Assembly (NCBI RefSeq): GCF_038005985.1
Contig: NZ_JBBOUI010000001.1
Coordinates: 2,500,001-2,564,000 of the forward strand
Direction of reading: 5' to 3'
DNA: 64,000 nt
From: Solibacillus sp. FSL R7-0682
GTDB taxonomy: Bacteria; Bacillota; Bacilli; Bacillales_A; Planococcaceae
Every line of letters begins with the position of its first letter. Within the stretch, counting starts at the first letter, position 1. Position numbers and translations under genes: made by a program. Under the pieces are notes generated by a model. The model had not been told where the DNA came from, did no database searches, and worked only from the letters and a program-made list of their open reading frames with translations. Below are positions 9,192-16,973 of the stretch, piece after piece.

Positions 9192-9284
9192 CAGGGGGCA
9201 TTTTTCTACGGGCACGGCCTTACATGAATGTCTCAGGCCGTGCTGTTTCCCCAGGAGTTGACCCTGCACTACAATCAGTTCAAG
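9192..9284. repeat. Intergenic palindromic repeat, copy A
   Basis: The core hairpin is GGCACGGCCT (9211-9220) with AGGCCGTGCT (9235-9244). It is followed by TTCCCCAGGAGT and CCTGCACTACAATCA. The same ordered blocks (TCTCAGGC, CCCCAGGAG, CT-CACTACAA) recur at 61565-61650, so this is a dispersed non-coding element, not a gene. Confidence 0.65.
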
Positions 9285-9312
9285 TTAATTGTTTCTCAGA
9301 CTCTTTTCAATA

Positions 9313-10479
9313 CTACTCTTGCATTGCTGCTACGAATTGCGGAAGTGGATCTGCTAAGTGCTCACTTGTAGCCCACTCTTCATCATTTACAAGGCATGAA
9401 TCAAGCTCCTCAATCATTTGCTTTACGTCCATATCAATACCTATGAAGACAATTTCTGACGCACGATCACCGTAAGTTTCATCCCACTTTGCACGTAATT
9501 CATTGTCCTCAATTAAAATCTGTTGCTTTTCATGTTCAGATAATGTCGCCACCCACTCGCCAGCTCCTGAAAATTGGATCGATACTCCTGCTTGTGAAAT
9601 TAAGCCAGGCATATCGCGTGTAGCAAGCCAAAAAAATCCTTTTGAACGAACAATTTCCACCGGCATTTCTGCTAACCAATCATGCCACCGCTGAGGATGA
9701 AATGGACGTTTACGCCGATAGACGAAGGAAGTAATACCATATTCCTCAGTTTCAGGTGTATGTTCATGCTCTAGCTCATGGATCCAACCTGCAGCAGTCG
9801 ACGCTTCATCAAAATTAAATAATTGACGATGCATTAACTTTGTAAGGTCAATTTCACCATTCACTGCTAAATGTTGCTCTGACTTAGGATTTATACGAGC
9901 TAAAAAAGCTTGGAATTGCTGCAAATAATCTTTATTGACTAAATCACTTTTCGTAATCACAAAAATATTAGCAAATTCAAGTTGATCAACCAATAAGTCT
10001 GACACATCTCGTTGATCTGTTGCATCGTCTGTTTGCTTGCGTTCAAGTAACGTTTCACCGCTGGCATAATCATTCATAAAGCGATACGCATCTACAACTG
10101 TAATCATTGCATCTAATTCACAAATTTCTGTCAAATCAATCCCGGTTTCTTCATCGATATAAGTAAAGGTTTGAGCTACTGGTATTGGTTCACTTATACC
10201 TGTCGATTCAATGACAATTGCATCAATCCCCCCCTTTTCTACTAGATTTTCAACTTCACGTAATAAATCTTCTCGTAGTGTACAACAAATACAGCCATTC
10301 GAGAGTTCCACTAGTTCTTCTGTTGAGCGCGCAAGAAGGGCTGCATCAATATTCACTTCACTCATGTCATTGACAATAACTGCTATTCGTTCTGTTGCTT
10401 GTGTAAGCATGCTATTTAATAATGTCGTCTTTCCAGCTCCTAAATAGCCGCTCAATACTGAAACAGGAATTTTACTCAT
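9313..10479 (-). CDS. CobW/COG0523 GTPase, ZagA/YciC-like zinc metallochaperone
   Basis: About 388 residues: P-loop LSGYLGAGKTTLLN, metal-binding CxCC motif NGCICCTLREDL, switch segment IESTGISEP, and G4-like ITKSDLV, with a CobW C-terminal domain. In Bacillales such proteins are induced under zinc limitation and deliver zinc using GTP. The ATG at 10479 follows GGAGGT; an in-frame ATG at 10491 overlaps that site. A Zur box lies immediately upstream (10490-10510), overlapping the leader, which supports zinc-responsive control. Confidence 0.9.
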   Translation of the reverse strand: MSKIPVSVLSGYLGAGKTTLLNSMLTQATERIAVIVNDMSEVNIDAALLARSTEELVELSNGCICCTLREDLLREVENLVEKGGIDAIVIESTGISEPIPVAQTFTYIDEETGIDLTEICELDAMITVVDAYRFMNDYASGETLLERKQTDDATDQRDVSDLLVDQLEFANIFVITKSDLVNKDYLQQFQAFLARINPKSEQHLAVNGEIDLTKLMHRQLFNFDEASTAAGWIHELEHEHTPETEEYGITSFVYRRKRPFHPQRWHDWLAEMPVEIVRSKGFFWLATRDMPGLISQAGVSIQFSGAGEWVATLSEHEKQQILIEDNELRAKWDETYGDRASEIVFIGIDMDVKQMIEELDSCLVNDEEWATSEHLADPLPQFVAAMQE

Positions 10480-10489
10480 TCTTACCTCC

Positions 10490-10510
10490 AAATAGTAATA
10501 ATTACGATTT
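10490..10510 (-). promoter_or_regulatory. Zur box upstream of the CobW/ZagA-like gene
   Basis: Minus-strand AAATCGTAATTATTACTATTT, one base off the known Bacillus Zur palindrome TCGTAATnATTACGA in its core. The same 21 bp recur exactly at 10723-10743. Confidence 0.8.
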
Positions 10511-10558
10511 TAAAAAACGTAAAAAATTTTACTCTAAATTTATAGTGGTACTATCATT

Positions 10559-10708
10559 CTACTTCGTCTCTCGATGTATCGTTACACGTTTTAGACGAGG
10601 GCAATATTTTTTCAATTCCAATCGTTCTGCATTATTGCGTTTATTTTTTGTTGTAATGTAATTTTTATCCCCTGTCTCTGTACAAGCTAATGTGATATTT
10701 ACTCGCAT
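10559..10708 (-). CDS. rpmG: Ribosomal protein L33, cysteine-depleted (zinc-independent) paralogue
   Basis: 49 residues, [18 protein letters not shown] to RVTIHRETK, the full length of bL33. Ribosome site GGAGGTG is 5 nt before ATG. Zinc-binding L33 carries two CxxC pairs; here the first is CTET and the second is CPRL, so only two of four cysteines remain. Such C-minus paralogues are known to replace zinc-binding L33 when zinc is scarce, sparing zinc. The Zur box just upstream and the following CobW/ZagA gene fit that role. Confidence 0.92.
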   Translation of the reverse strand: MRVNITLACTETGDKNYITTKNKRNNAERLELKKYCPRLKRVTIHRETK

Positions 10709-10722
10709 TTCCACACCTCCAT

Positions 10723-10743
10723 AAATAGTAATAATTACGATTT
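10723..10743 (-). promoter_or_regulatory. Zur box upstream of the C-minus L33 gene
   Basis: A 21-bp operator identical to that at 10490-10510, placed 15 bp before the L33 start codon, where bound Zur would block transcription when zinc is plentiful. Confidence 0.8.
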
Positions 10744-10792
10744 ATAAACTAACATATAATTATCCTTTCTGTCAAATACTATTAATTATCCT

Positions 10793-10833
10793 AAAAAAAC
10801 TGCTGGGACAGTTGAAAATTCAATCGTCCCAGC
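10793..10833 (-). terminator. Intrinsic terminator of the ATP-grasp gene
   Basis: Minus-strand stem GCTGGGAC...GTCCCAGC (10833-10802) with further inner pairing, followed by a run of seven T. Confidence 0.75.
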
Positions 10834-10851
10834 ATTACACTTCCTAATACT

Positions 10852-11787
10852 TTAGTTATGTAACTGCTCTCCTAAAAACTTGGCAAGCTCGAGCATACCA
10901 TATTTTCCATACGCCTCTTCTGCGTCTGCATTATAATTCGTATTTGTATTCACATCATAAGCATAAGCATTGCCCTGTTCATCAACGATAAATTCAATTC
11001 CGGCAATCGCAATTTTGCTCTCGTGTAAAAATTGTTCAAATTTAGTGATTAACTCTGGATGTGCATTTTCCACAATTTCAAATTTCATATTTTGCTTTGG
11101 TTGCTCCCCAACCGGGCAATATAAATCCCCAATTTGACAAGCATCTGCAGGACATAGTTCAAACCCTTCGGACGTATCAACACGTACAGAGTATATATAA
11201 CGCCCACCGATAAATTCCGCGCGTGTAATAAACTGCCCTGGTGATTGGATATATTGTTGCACTAGTGTAATCCCATCGACTGGCTCTTCAAAACGCTTAC
11301 TATTTAAATATTCCTCTAATCCTTCAATCGAATAAAATAATTGGACACCAAGTCCTTTTCCTGCACGGTTATGTTTCGTTATGAACGGCACCATATTTAG
11401 TTGCTTAGCTGCATCAACAATTTTAGATTTCCCAACAGCTACAACCGTTTTTGGCGTTTGAATGCCTAATCGCTCTAATTGTGTATATTGCTTCACTTTA
11501 CTTAATTCATACTGAAGTGCCTGGCTTCCATTAAACACTGTTCGACCATGAAACTCGAGCCAATCAAGTACAGCACCTGTCAATTCTGGTGCATAACGAT
11601 GATTGCGTGTATGGGAAGATGCGCTCATTCGGCTATAAAAAACACCTTCTGGTGGCGCTTCCTGTAGGTTTACCGTACCCTCATTAAGATGCCATAGTTC
11701 ATAAGGTAAATTTAATTCCTGTAAACGTTTTTCAAGATGAATTGTCCATTCATTATTTTCATGGATTACATATATTTTCTTCGTCAT
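10852..11787 (-). CDS. RimK-like ATP-grasp ligase of unknown substrate
   Basis: 311 residues. The middle carries the ATP-grasp lysine and glycine-rich loop (PFITKHNRAGKGLGVQLF). The end has the metal-binding segment GIEFIVDEQGNAYAYDVNTNTNYN. The family joins a carboxylate to an amine through an acyl-phosphate, as in RimK glutamate ligase. The N-terminal 100 residues (VIHENNEWTIHLEKRL, PPEGVFYSRMSASSHTR) resemble RimK-like proteins found as single genes in Bacillales. Site AAGGAG precedes the ATG. It is divergent from the leader-ORF/EamA unit, which makes a shared role possible but unproven. Confidence 0.8.
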   Translation of the reverse strand: MTKKIYVIHENNEWTIHLEKRLQELNLPYELWHLNEGTVNLQEAPPEGVFYSRMSASSHTRNHRYAPELTGAVLDWLEFHGRTVFNGSQALQYELSKVKQYTQLERLGIQTPKTVVAVGKSKIVDAAKQLNMVPFITKHNRAGKGLGVQLFYSIEGLEEYLNSKRFEEPVDGITLVQQYIQSPGQFITRAEFIGGRYIYSVRVDTSEGFELCPADACQIGDLYCPVGEQPKQNMKFEIVENAHPELITKFEQFLHESKIAIAGIEFIVDEQGNAYAYDVNTNTNYNADAEEAYGKYGMLELAKFLGEQLHN

Positions 11788-11883
11788 GCTATTTCTCCTT
11801 CTTTCGCGAACTATTTAGTAACTTACACTTGAATCCTTAGTAAGTTTATAGGATTAAAGATAGTATAAATGATTTTCTTATAA

Positions 11884-11930
11884 TTACCTAGCAGTTTCTC
11901 ATAAAATTCCGTAAGAAACTCGTTAGGTAA
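11884..11930. repeat. Long inverted repeat in the divergent ATP-grasp/EamA control region
   Basis: Outer arms TTACCTA (11884-11890) and TAGGTAA (11924-11930); inner arms GTTTCT (11894-11899) and AGAAAC (11914-11919). It lies just upstream of the rightward promoter and could be an operator. Confidence 0.5.
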
Positions 11931-11940
11931 CGAAAAGATG

Positions 11941-11970
11941 TTGTAATGTTCTGATTATTAAACTTATACT
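11941..11970 (+). promoter_or_regulatory. SigA-type promoter of the leader ORF and EamA gene
   Basis: -35 TTGTAA (11941-11946), 18-bp spacer, -10 TATACT (11965-11970). Transcription would start near 11977, about 29 nt before the leader ORF. Confidence 0.55.
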
Positions 11971-12005
11971 AGATGTACTCTAAATAACGATAAGGGGGAA
12001 ATACC

Positions 12006-12092
12006 ATGCCATTCTCTATTAATTTCGCTGTACTACTAGCAACGTCTCCACCACCAGCTCTACGAATTAAACAGCATTTATTAACAGATTAA
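12006..12092 (+). CDS. 28-residue leader peptide
   Basis: A short ORF with a good ribosome site (AAGGGGG, 7 nt before ATG). It encodes MPFSINFAVLL, then ATSPPPALRIKQHLLTD, and stops at TAA 12090-12092. It contains three consecutive prolines, a motif known to slow ribosomes. Its stop codon lies within the first of three mutually exclusive hairpins that control access to the ribosome site of the next gene. Position, size and hairpins suggest a regulatory leader peptide, as in ermC or cat attenuators. A secreted or modified peptide cannot be excluded. Confidence 0.7.
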   Translation: MPFSINFAVLLATSPPPALRIKQHLLTD

Positions 12093-12138
12093 GAATCTGC
12101 GAAATATATGCTCTTTCGTAGATTCGAAGGAGACAAAC
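12085..12138 (+). promoter_or_regulatory. Translational attenuator: alternative hairpins over the EamA ribosome site
   Basis: Four segments are visible. 1:2 pairs CAGATT (12085-12090) with AATCTG (12094-12099). 2:3 pairs GAATCTGCGAAA (12093-12104) with TTTCGTAGATTC (12114-12125): 12 bp, one G-U. 3:4 pairs CTCTTTCG (12111-12118) with CGAAGGAG (12125-12132): 8 bp, one G-U. Segment 4 contains the ribosome site GAAGGAG, 6 nt before the EamA ATG. States 1:2 plus 3:4 hide the site; a ribosome stalled on the leader would open segment 1, let 2:3 form, and free the site. No T-run follows, so control would be translational. The pairings are seen; the switch is inferred. Confidence 0.7.
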
Positions 12139-13002
12139 ATGAAATCAAGCATACAATTTTTATTATCTATGATTATTTTCGGTACGATTGGATTAGTCGT
12201 ACGTTTTATTGAAATATCTTCAAGTAAAATCGCCTTTTTAAGCAGCTGCATTGGTTGCATATTTCTGCTGTTCGTCTTTTTACGACAAAAGAAAAGATTC
12301 TCAACGGATAAAATTAAGCGCAGTGCTGCTATTTTGTTCTTTTCCGCAATTGCACTCGCTGGTAACTGGATTTTTCTATACCAATCCTATGGTTACACAA
12401 GTCTTGCTAACGCAACATTAGGCTATTATTTCGCGCCTGTAATTGTAATGATGCTTTCTCCATTTGTGTTGAAAGAACCGTTGTCACTAAAAAAAATTGC
12501 GTGCATCTGCGTTGCCCTTATCGGGATGGTTTTCATTATTGGCAATGGTTTTAACGCCTCTGAAAAGCGTGATTTAGTAGGGATACTTTTTGGATTAATG
12601 GCCGCTTCCTTTTATGCAGCATTAATGCTCATTAACAAATTTATTAAAGGATTTGATCGATTAGAATTGACGATCGTTCAGCTTTCACTGACGGCGCTCA
12701 TTTTACTTCCGTATGTATTAGCAACAGAGGGAATCGATTTTTTATCCATACCACGTGCTTCCATTCCGTTCATTTTGTTGCTCGGAATCGTCAATACAGG
12801 AATTGGCTTTTGGCTTTACTTTTCAGGAATGGAAAATATGAAAGGCCAAAGCATTGCCATGCTCAGCTACGTCGACCCATTTGTAGCGATTATCATTTCA
12901 AGTGTTCTATTACTTGAACCGCTTACCATATTGCAGGTTATCGGTGGTTTTCTATTACTTGGTTCTACTTTTGCAAGTGAAATACATTTTAAAAGGAATT
13001 AA
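12139..13002 (+). CDS. EamA/DMT-family transporter under attenuator control
   Basis: 287 residues with about ten membrane helices in two EamA repeats (first from IIFGTIGLVVRFIEIS, second from LVGILFGLMAASFYAALML, ending SMLSYVDPF-type segment and VIGGFLLLGS). The family exports amino acids, metabolites or drugs; the substrate here is unknown. The start ATG follows GAAGGAG, which is part of hairpin 3:4 of the upstream attenuator. An antibiotic, amino acid or ribosome-active compound as inducer and substrate would fit that control. A terminator follows at 13007. Confidence 0.88.
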   Translation: MKSSIQFLLSMIIFGTIGLVVRFIEISSSKIAFLSSCIGCIFLLFVFLRQKKRFSTDKIKRSAAILFFSAIALAGNWIFLYQSYGYTSLANATLGYYFAPVIVMMLSPFVLKEPLSLKKIACICVALIGMVFIIGNGFNASEKRDLVGILFGLMAASFYAALMLINKFIKGFDRLELTIVQLSLTALILLPYVLATEGIDFLSIPRASIPFILLLGIVNTGIGFWLYFSGMENMKGQSIAMLSYVDPFVAIIISSVLLLEPLTILQVIGGFLLLGSTFASEIHFKRN

Positions 13003-13006
13003 TAAT

Positions 13007-13048
13007 AGCCTCGTGTGCAAATAATATTGCCCACGAGGCTTAAATTTT
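13007..13048 (+). terminator. Intrinsic terminator of the EamA gene
   Basis: Stem AGCCTCGTG-GCAA (13007-13020) with TTGC-CACGAGGCT (13027-13040), followed by TAAATTTT. Confidence 0.75.
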
Positions 13049-13143
13049 AAAGGAGAAGTTTTGATAATAAGAGGAATCATTTGGCGGAGTATATAAAATC
13101 CTTTTAGTGGTAACTTCCTTTTAATAAAACATTGTACTCTCTT

Positions 13144-13989
13144 CTATGAATGCATCATTAATTTCCGTTTTATTCGTACAGAAATGAACTCTAACATAAG
13201 CGCAACGATTAACGCACAATAGGTAATAGCCCCAACCTCATGTAAATCATAATAAAAGCTTGAGGCCATAAATAATTCAAAGCCAATTCCTCCTGCCGCT
13301 GCTGCTGCACCCATAGCAATTGCCACATCAAAGTTTGTCTCAAATCGTAAGAAAGTCCATGATACTAAGAATGAAGAGGATTGTGGCAGGACGACCGCGC
13401 GTATAATATGCCACCAATTGGAGCCAGATGCCCGTAATGCTTCAATTGTCCCTTCCTCAATTTCCTCAAAGGATTCCGCATATGCCTTCGTCAAATAGGC
13501 GATAGAATGGAGCATCATCCCTAGTACACAGGCAACTGCCCCTAAGCCTGCAACAATTGCTAAGATTAAAACCCATAATACAGTAGGCACAGCCCGAATG
13601 AAGGAATTAAACGCAATTATCATAGTTGCAACTTTACTTGGTGCTAAATTTTTCGCACTTAATATCGCAAGGAAAAAGGAAATTACCGCACTTAATAAAG
13701 TTGCAAGCAATGCAAGAGCGATTGTCATTCCAATTTGTAGTATGGCTGTCCCAAAAGTAATTTGGTTAAAGACTGGCTGTAAAAACATCATTTTTAAATT
13801 GCCTAACGTCATTGTGAGAGCAGTTTGCCAATCAATCTTCCCATAGTCTAGTAAAAATGGGCTAATCATTGTAAAAATTGCTAAGCTCCACAGTGTGAAT
13901 TGCATAACCATTGTAGCTCTTGTACGTTTTTTTATGAGGATACGTCCTTTTTTTACTGTTACATCTGTTAACGAAGGTACTGAATGCAT
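13144..13989 (-). CDS. phnE: Phosphonate ABC importer permease PhnE (second copy)
   Basis: 281 residues, about six membrane helices, EAA loop EALRASGSNWWHIIRAVVLPQ. Its start codon overlaps the stop of the first phnE, so the two permeases are translationally coupled and probably form a heterodimer with PhnC ATPases. It is the last gene of phnD-phnC-phnE-phnE. Confidence 0.9.
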   Translation of the reverse strand: MHSVPSLTDVTVKKGRILIKKRTRATMVMQFTLWSLAIFTMISPFLLDYGKIDWQTALTMTLGNLKMMFLQPVFNQITFGTAILQIGMTIALALLATLLSAVISFFLAILSAKNLAPSKVATMIIAFNSFIRAVPTVLWVLILAIVAGLGAVACVLGMMLHSIAYLTKAYAESFEEIEEGTIEALRASGSNWWHIIRAVVLPQSSSFLVSWTFLRFETNFDVAIAMGAAAAAGGIGFELFMASSFYYDLHEVGAITYCALIVALMLEFISVRIKRKLMMHS

Positions 13990-14777
13990 TATGAAATCGC
14001 CCTCCTAACTGAATTAGAAGTAAATTCAATCGCAAATACTACAATGATGATTGTTAATGTAATAAGACCGACCATTTCATAGTTCAGCATTTTATAATAC
14101 AAATCGAATAAATAGCCGATACCCGTACCTGTTAATATCCCCACAAGGGTTGCACTTCGAATATTTGTTTCAATCATATAAAATACCCAGCTGAGCATTT
14201 GTGGCATCGTTTCAGGAAGTACACCTTTTAACACCATTTGTAAGTAAGTAGATCCCGAAGCAGTTAATGCCTCCACTCCGTCTGAACTTGCTTCATCAAT
14301 CGTTTCGATAAACATCCGCACTAAAAAACCGAAAGTTGAAAAGAACAGCGCAAAATAGCCGGTAATTACGTTATGACCAAAGGAAATAACAAGAATTAAA
14401 GCCCATGCTACAACTGGAATATTGCGTGAAATAGAAGCAATTATTCGTGTTACATAACCTAAATATGAATTCACTTCTGTTGTTTTAGCACCTAGCATTG
14501 CAAAGAATAGCGCAAAAATAGCTGCTGAAGTTGTCGCAAATACCGATAAAACAATCGTTTCCCAAAGACGTTCTAACACTTTTGGTAAATTTGCTATCGC
14601 TTCAGAAGTAGGGATCAAATTCGAGAACATCCATACAATTGTCCCGGGAATTGCTTGAATTGACTCTAAAAAACTAAAATTCGTCATTTTAGCAGAACTA
14701 TATGTTAATACGATGAATACGATAAAGATCGCTGTTGCTTGCCACTTCTTTCTTCGTAAAATATTTGATCCTGTCAT
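13989..14777 (-). CDS. phnE: Phosphonate ABC importer permease PhnE (first copy)
   Basis: 262 residues with membrane helices and EAA loop ALTASGSTYLQMVLKGVLPE. It follows phnC by about 12 nt and overlaps the second permease gene. Two diverged permeases rather than one PhnE is common in Gram-positive phosphonate systems. Confidence 0.9.
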   Translation of the reverse strand: MTGSNILRRKKWQATAIFIVFIVLTYSSAKMTNFSFLESIQAIPGTIVWMFSNLIPTSEAIANLPKVLERLWETIVLSVFATTSAAIFALFFAMLGAKTTEVNSYLGYVTRIIASISRNIPVVAWALILVISFGHNVITGYFALFFSTFGFLVRMFIETIDEASSDGVEALTASGSTYLQMVLKGVLPETMPQMLSWVFYMIETNIRSATLVGILTGTGIGYLFDLYYKMLNYEMVGLITLTIIIVVFAIEFTSNSVRRAIS

Positions 14778-14789
14778 ACTTTCCTCCGA

Positions 14790-15668
14790 CTATTCTGTAA
14801 TTAATTCATCGATTGATGTACCGTATATTGCTTTAATAGCTGATGCATCTAATTTTTCTGGCGCTCCATCAAACACTTTATTTCCTTTACTTAGTCCAAT
14901 AATCCGGTCAGAATATTTCATCGCAACTTCAACTTGATGTAAGTTTACTAATACCGTGATGCCCATCGATGTTGAAATCTCCTTTAAATGTTCCATAATA
15001 ATTTTTGAAGCATTCGGATCAAGGGAGGCAATGGGCTCATCACAAAGTAATAATTTTGGTTCTTGAACAAGCGCACGTGCTATCCCAACACGTTGCTTCT
15101 GACCTCCACTTAATTGGTCGCAGCGTTTGTAAATATGCTCCTTCATTCCAAGCTTTTCTAATATCGATAGTGCAAGCAATTTTTCTTCTTCTGTATACAT
15201 TCCAAAAACGCCCTGCAGTGTGTTTTTATAACCAAATCGTCCGTGTAAAACATTTTCAAATACTGTCAATCTCGAAACTAAATTATAGTGCTGAAAGATC
15301 ATCCCAATCTTTGTTCGTTCTTTTCGTAAATCTTTTTTATTGAGCAGCCTGATGTTTTGCTCATTAAAAATGATTTCACCTCTTGATGGCTCAATCATTC
15401 GATTAATGCATCGTAAAAGTGTGGATTTCCCTGCACCTGAAGGACCGATAATGGAGACAAATTCGCCTTCCTTTAAAGAAAATGAAACATCATTTAATAC
15501 ATTTGTTTGATGATCGTAGCTTTTATGAATGGAGTTTAGTTGTAGCATTGAATAGGATTGATTTGGAGTTGGCACTTTTTTCTGATCCTTTGGTGGCATA
15601 GATGGTACCGGGTTATTTCCAGTCATATGCTCCTGTTGAATTGGTTTTGCTAATACCGAAGTGGACAT
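14790..15668 (-). CDS. phnC: Phosphonate ABC importer ATPase PhnC with N-terminal extension
   Basis: 292 residues. ABC core: Walker A IGPSGAGKST, IGMIFQHYNLVSRLTVFENV, signature LSGGQKQRVGIARAL, Walker B LLLCDEPIASLDP, and HQVEVAMKYSDRIIGL. A non-homologous N-terminal stretch of about 40 residues, rich in Pro and Gln, precedes the core. AAGGGAG lies 9 nt before the ATG at 15668, whereas the internal ATG at 15548 has no ribosome site, so the extension appears to be translated. It is separated from phnD by a terminator-like hairpin. Confidence 0.9.
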   Translation of the reverse strand: MSTSVLAKPIQQEHMTGNNPVPSMPPKDQKKVPTPNQSYSMLQLNSIHKSYDHQTNVLNDVSFSLKEGEFVSIIGPSGAGKSTLLRCINRMIEPSRGEIIFNEQNIRLLNKKDLRKERTKIGMIFQHYNLVSRLTVFENVLHGRFGYKNTLQGVFGMYTEEEKLLALSILEKLGMKEHIYKRCDQLSGGQKQRVGIARALVQEPKLLLCDEPIASLDPNASKIIMEHLKEISTSMGITVLVNLHQVEVAMKYSDRIIGLSKGNKVFDGAPEKLDASAIKAIYGTSIDELITE

Positions 15669-15700
15669 CGATACAAACTCCCTTTCAAATTGTATTTTCT

Positions 15701-15740
15701 GAAAAAAAGCTGCACTTAAAATTTTTCAATTTTAGTACAG
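15701..15740 (-). terminator. Intrinsic terminator or attenuator between phnD and phnC
   Basis: Minus-strand hairpin CTGTACTAAAATT-GAAA-AATTTTAAGTGCAG (15740-15710, one G-U) is followed by a run of seven T. It would make phnD transcript exceed phnC-phnE transcript. Confidence 0.7.
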
Positions 15741-15809
15741 CCTGCTTGTACAGCATAATTTCCCTATGACTTTAAGTTTCCATTTTTCCAAACAATATTT
15801 CCGAAGTGG

Positions 15810-16856
15810 TTATTTAGATAGTTCGCGAATTGGGTTGAACCAAGCATCTTCAACTTGTACAAATCGTTCTTCCTCTGATTTCGTAAATAACGCTGGCTCT
15901 TCTAATTCCTTTGGTTTGAAAATATCTGTATTATTTGCAGTTTCATCCGATGTCATCGCTTGAACTATTTGATCAATTTCTTCTTGTGTTAAAACATCTT
16001 TGTTTGCCGCGAATGGCGCATTTAATACTGGGGTTACTTGAATTAATGTAAATTCTTTCCCTTTTAGCGTGTTAAATGGTGCTGCCGCATCATCACGTAC
16101 TTTATAAATTGATCCTGGTTTATTTGCTTCGCCTTCTATAAGTTCCACGTAAGATGAAACACATGTGTCACAAAATGCTGCAACATCTGAACGACCCATT
16201 AACATATTAACTGCAGAGCCTTGATGAGAATCTCCGAATAAAACCGTTGGATAAACTTCGTTGCCTTCCATTAACTGTTCTTGTGTTAAATTTTTATCAC
16301 TAAAATGTGCAATAATCGAACTTGTTGGAACTTTAAATCCTGAAGTTGAAGACGCAGATACAAATGAAATGGATTTCCCTGCTGTTGCATTTAATGAAAA
16401 TTCACCATTATCTTTGTACACTTCAGCTTTTTCCTTTGGAACGGCTAACCAGCTGAAGTAACGTGCATCTTCTAATGTACCTGAAGCACCTGATGGTACA
16501 ACTAATGGTATGATGTTTTCATTTTTATTTTTTGCCTCAATATAGCCTTGCGCACCCATGAACGCAATGTGCCCATTTCCATTTGCAATTGTTTCAATCG
16601 CAATCGCGTAATCTGTCGTTAATTTATGTTCCACATCTCTTCCTGTAGCCTCTTTTAATAATTCGCCAAATGCATCTCGAGATGGTCCCATTTCTGCTCC
16701 GGATTCATTTGGATACCAGACGATAACAAGAGGATCTTTTTCATTTGCTCCAGTAGATGCTGGTTCATTAGAATCTCCTATTTCAGTTGAGTTACATGCA
16801 GCCAAAACTAAAGCACTAAAAATTCCTAACAGAAATAATTTCCACCGATTTGTCAT
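15810..16856 (-). CDS. phnD: Phosphonate-binding lipoprotein PhnD
   Basis: 348 residues with signal peptide and lipobox LAAC. PhnD features: PLVIVWYPNESG start of the mature domain, TTDYAIAIETIANGNGHIAFMGAQGY, and SASSTSGFKVPTS phosphonate-binding loop. GGAG precedes the ATG. It delivers phosphonates to PhnC/PhnE. A PhnF-type operator lies about 40 bp upstream, so it has its own control although it lies downstream of the lyase operon. Confidence 0.92.
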   Translation of the reverse strand: MTNRWKLFLLGIFSALVLAACNSTEIGDSNEPASTGANEKDPLVIVWYPNESGAEMGPSRDAFGELLKEATGRDVEHKLTTDYAIAIETIANGNGHIAFMGAQGYIEAKNKNENIIPLVVPSGASGTLEDARYFSWLAVPKEKAEVYKDNGEFSLNATAGKSISFVSASSTSGFKVPTSSIIAHFSDKNLTQEQLMEGNEVYPTVLFGDSHQGSAVNMLMGRSDVAAFCDTCVSSYVELIEGEANKPGSIYKVRDDAAAPFNTLKGKEFTLIQVTPVLNAPFAANKDVLTQEEIDQIVQAMTSDETANNTDIFKPKELEEPALFTKSEEERFVQVEDAWFNPIRELSK

Positions 16857-16895
16857 TGAAAGTCTCCTTCTTTGTTTTGAATAATAAGAATTTTT

Positions 16896-16912
16896 TGTAG
16901 ATGACTTCTACA
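16896..16912. promoter_or_regulatory. Predicted PhnF operator upstream of phnD
   Basis: TGTAGA-TGACT-TCTACA, a 6-5-6 inverted repeat with the same architecture as the site before phnG at 23519-23535 (shared form TGTARA-N5-TYTACA). It lies in the leader/promoter region of phnD. Confidence 0.6.
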
Positions 16913-16973
16913 CGAATCATTAAAACATCTATCGAATCGAATGAAAATAGTTTGGAAACGAGCTTAATAATGT

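Noticed and set aside
10422-10661. Plus-strand reading of 79 codons
   Set aside because: It lies antisense over the L33 gene and its operator, has no ribosome site and no family match; the minus-strand L33 explains the region.
12048-12056. PPP motif as the attenuator stall site
   Set aside because: A ribosome paused there would reach only to about 12070 and not cover segment 1 at 12085, so this codon run alone does not explain switching.
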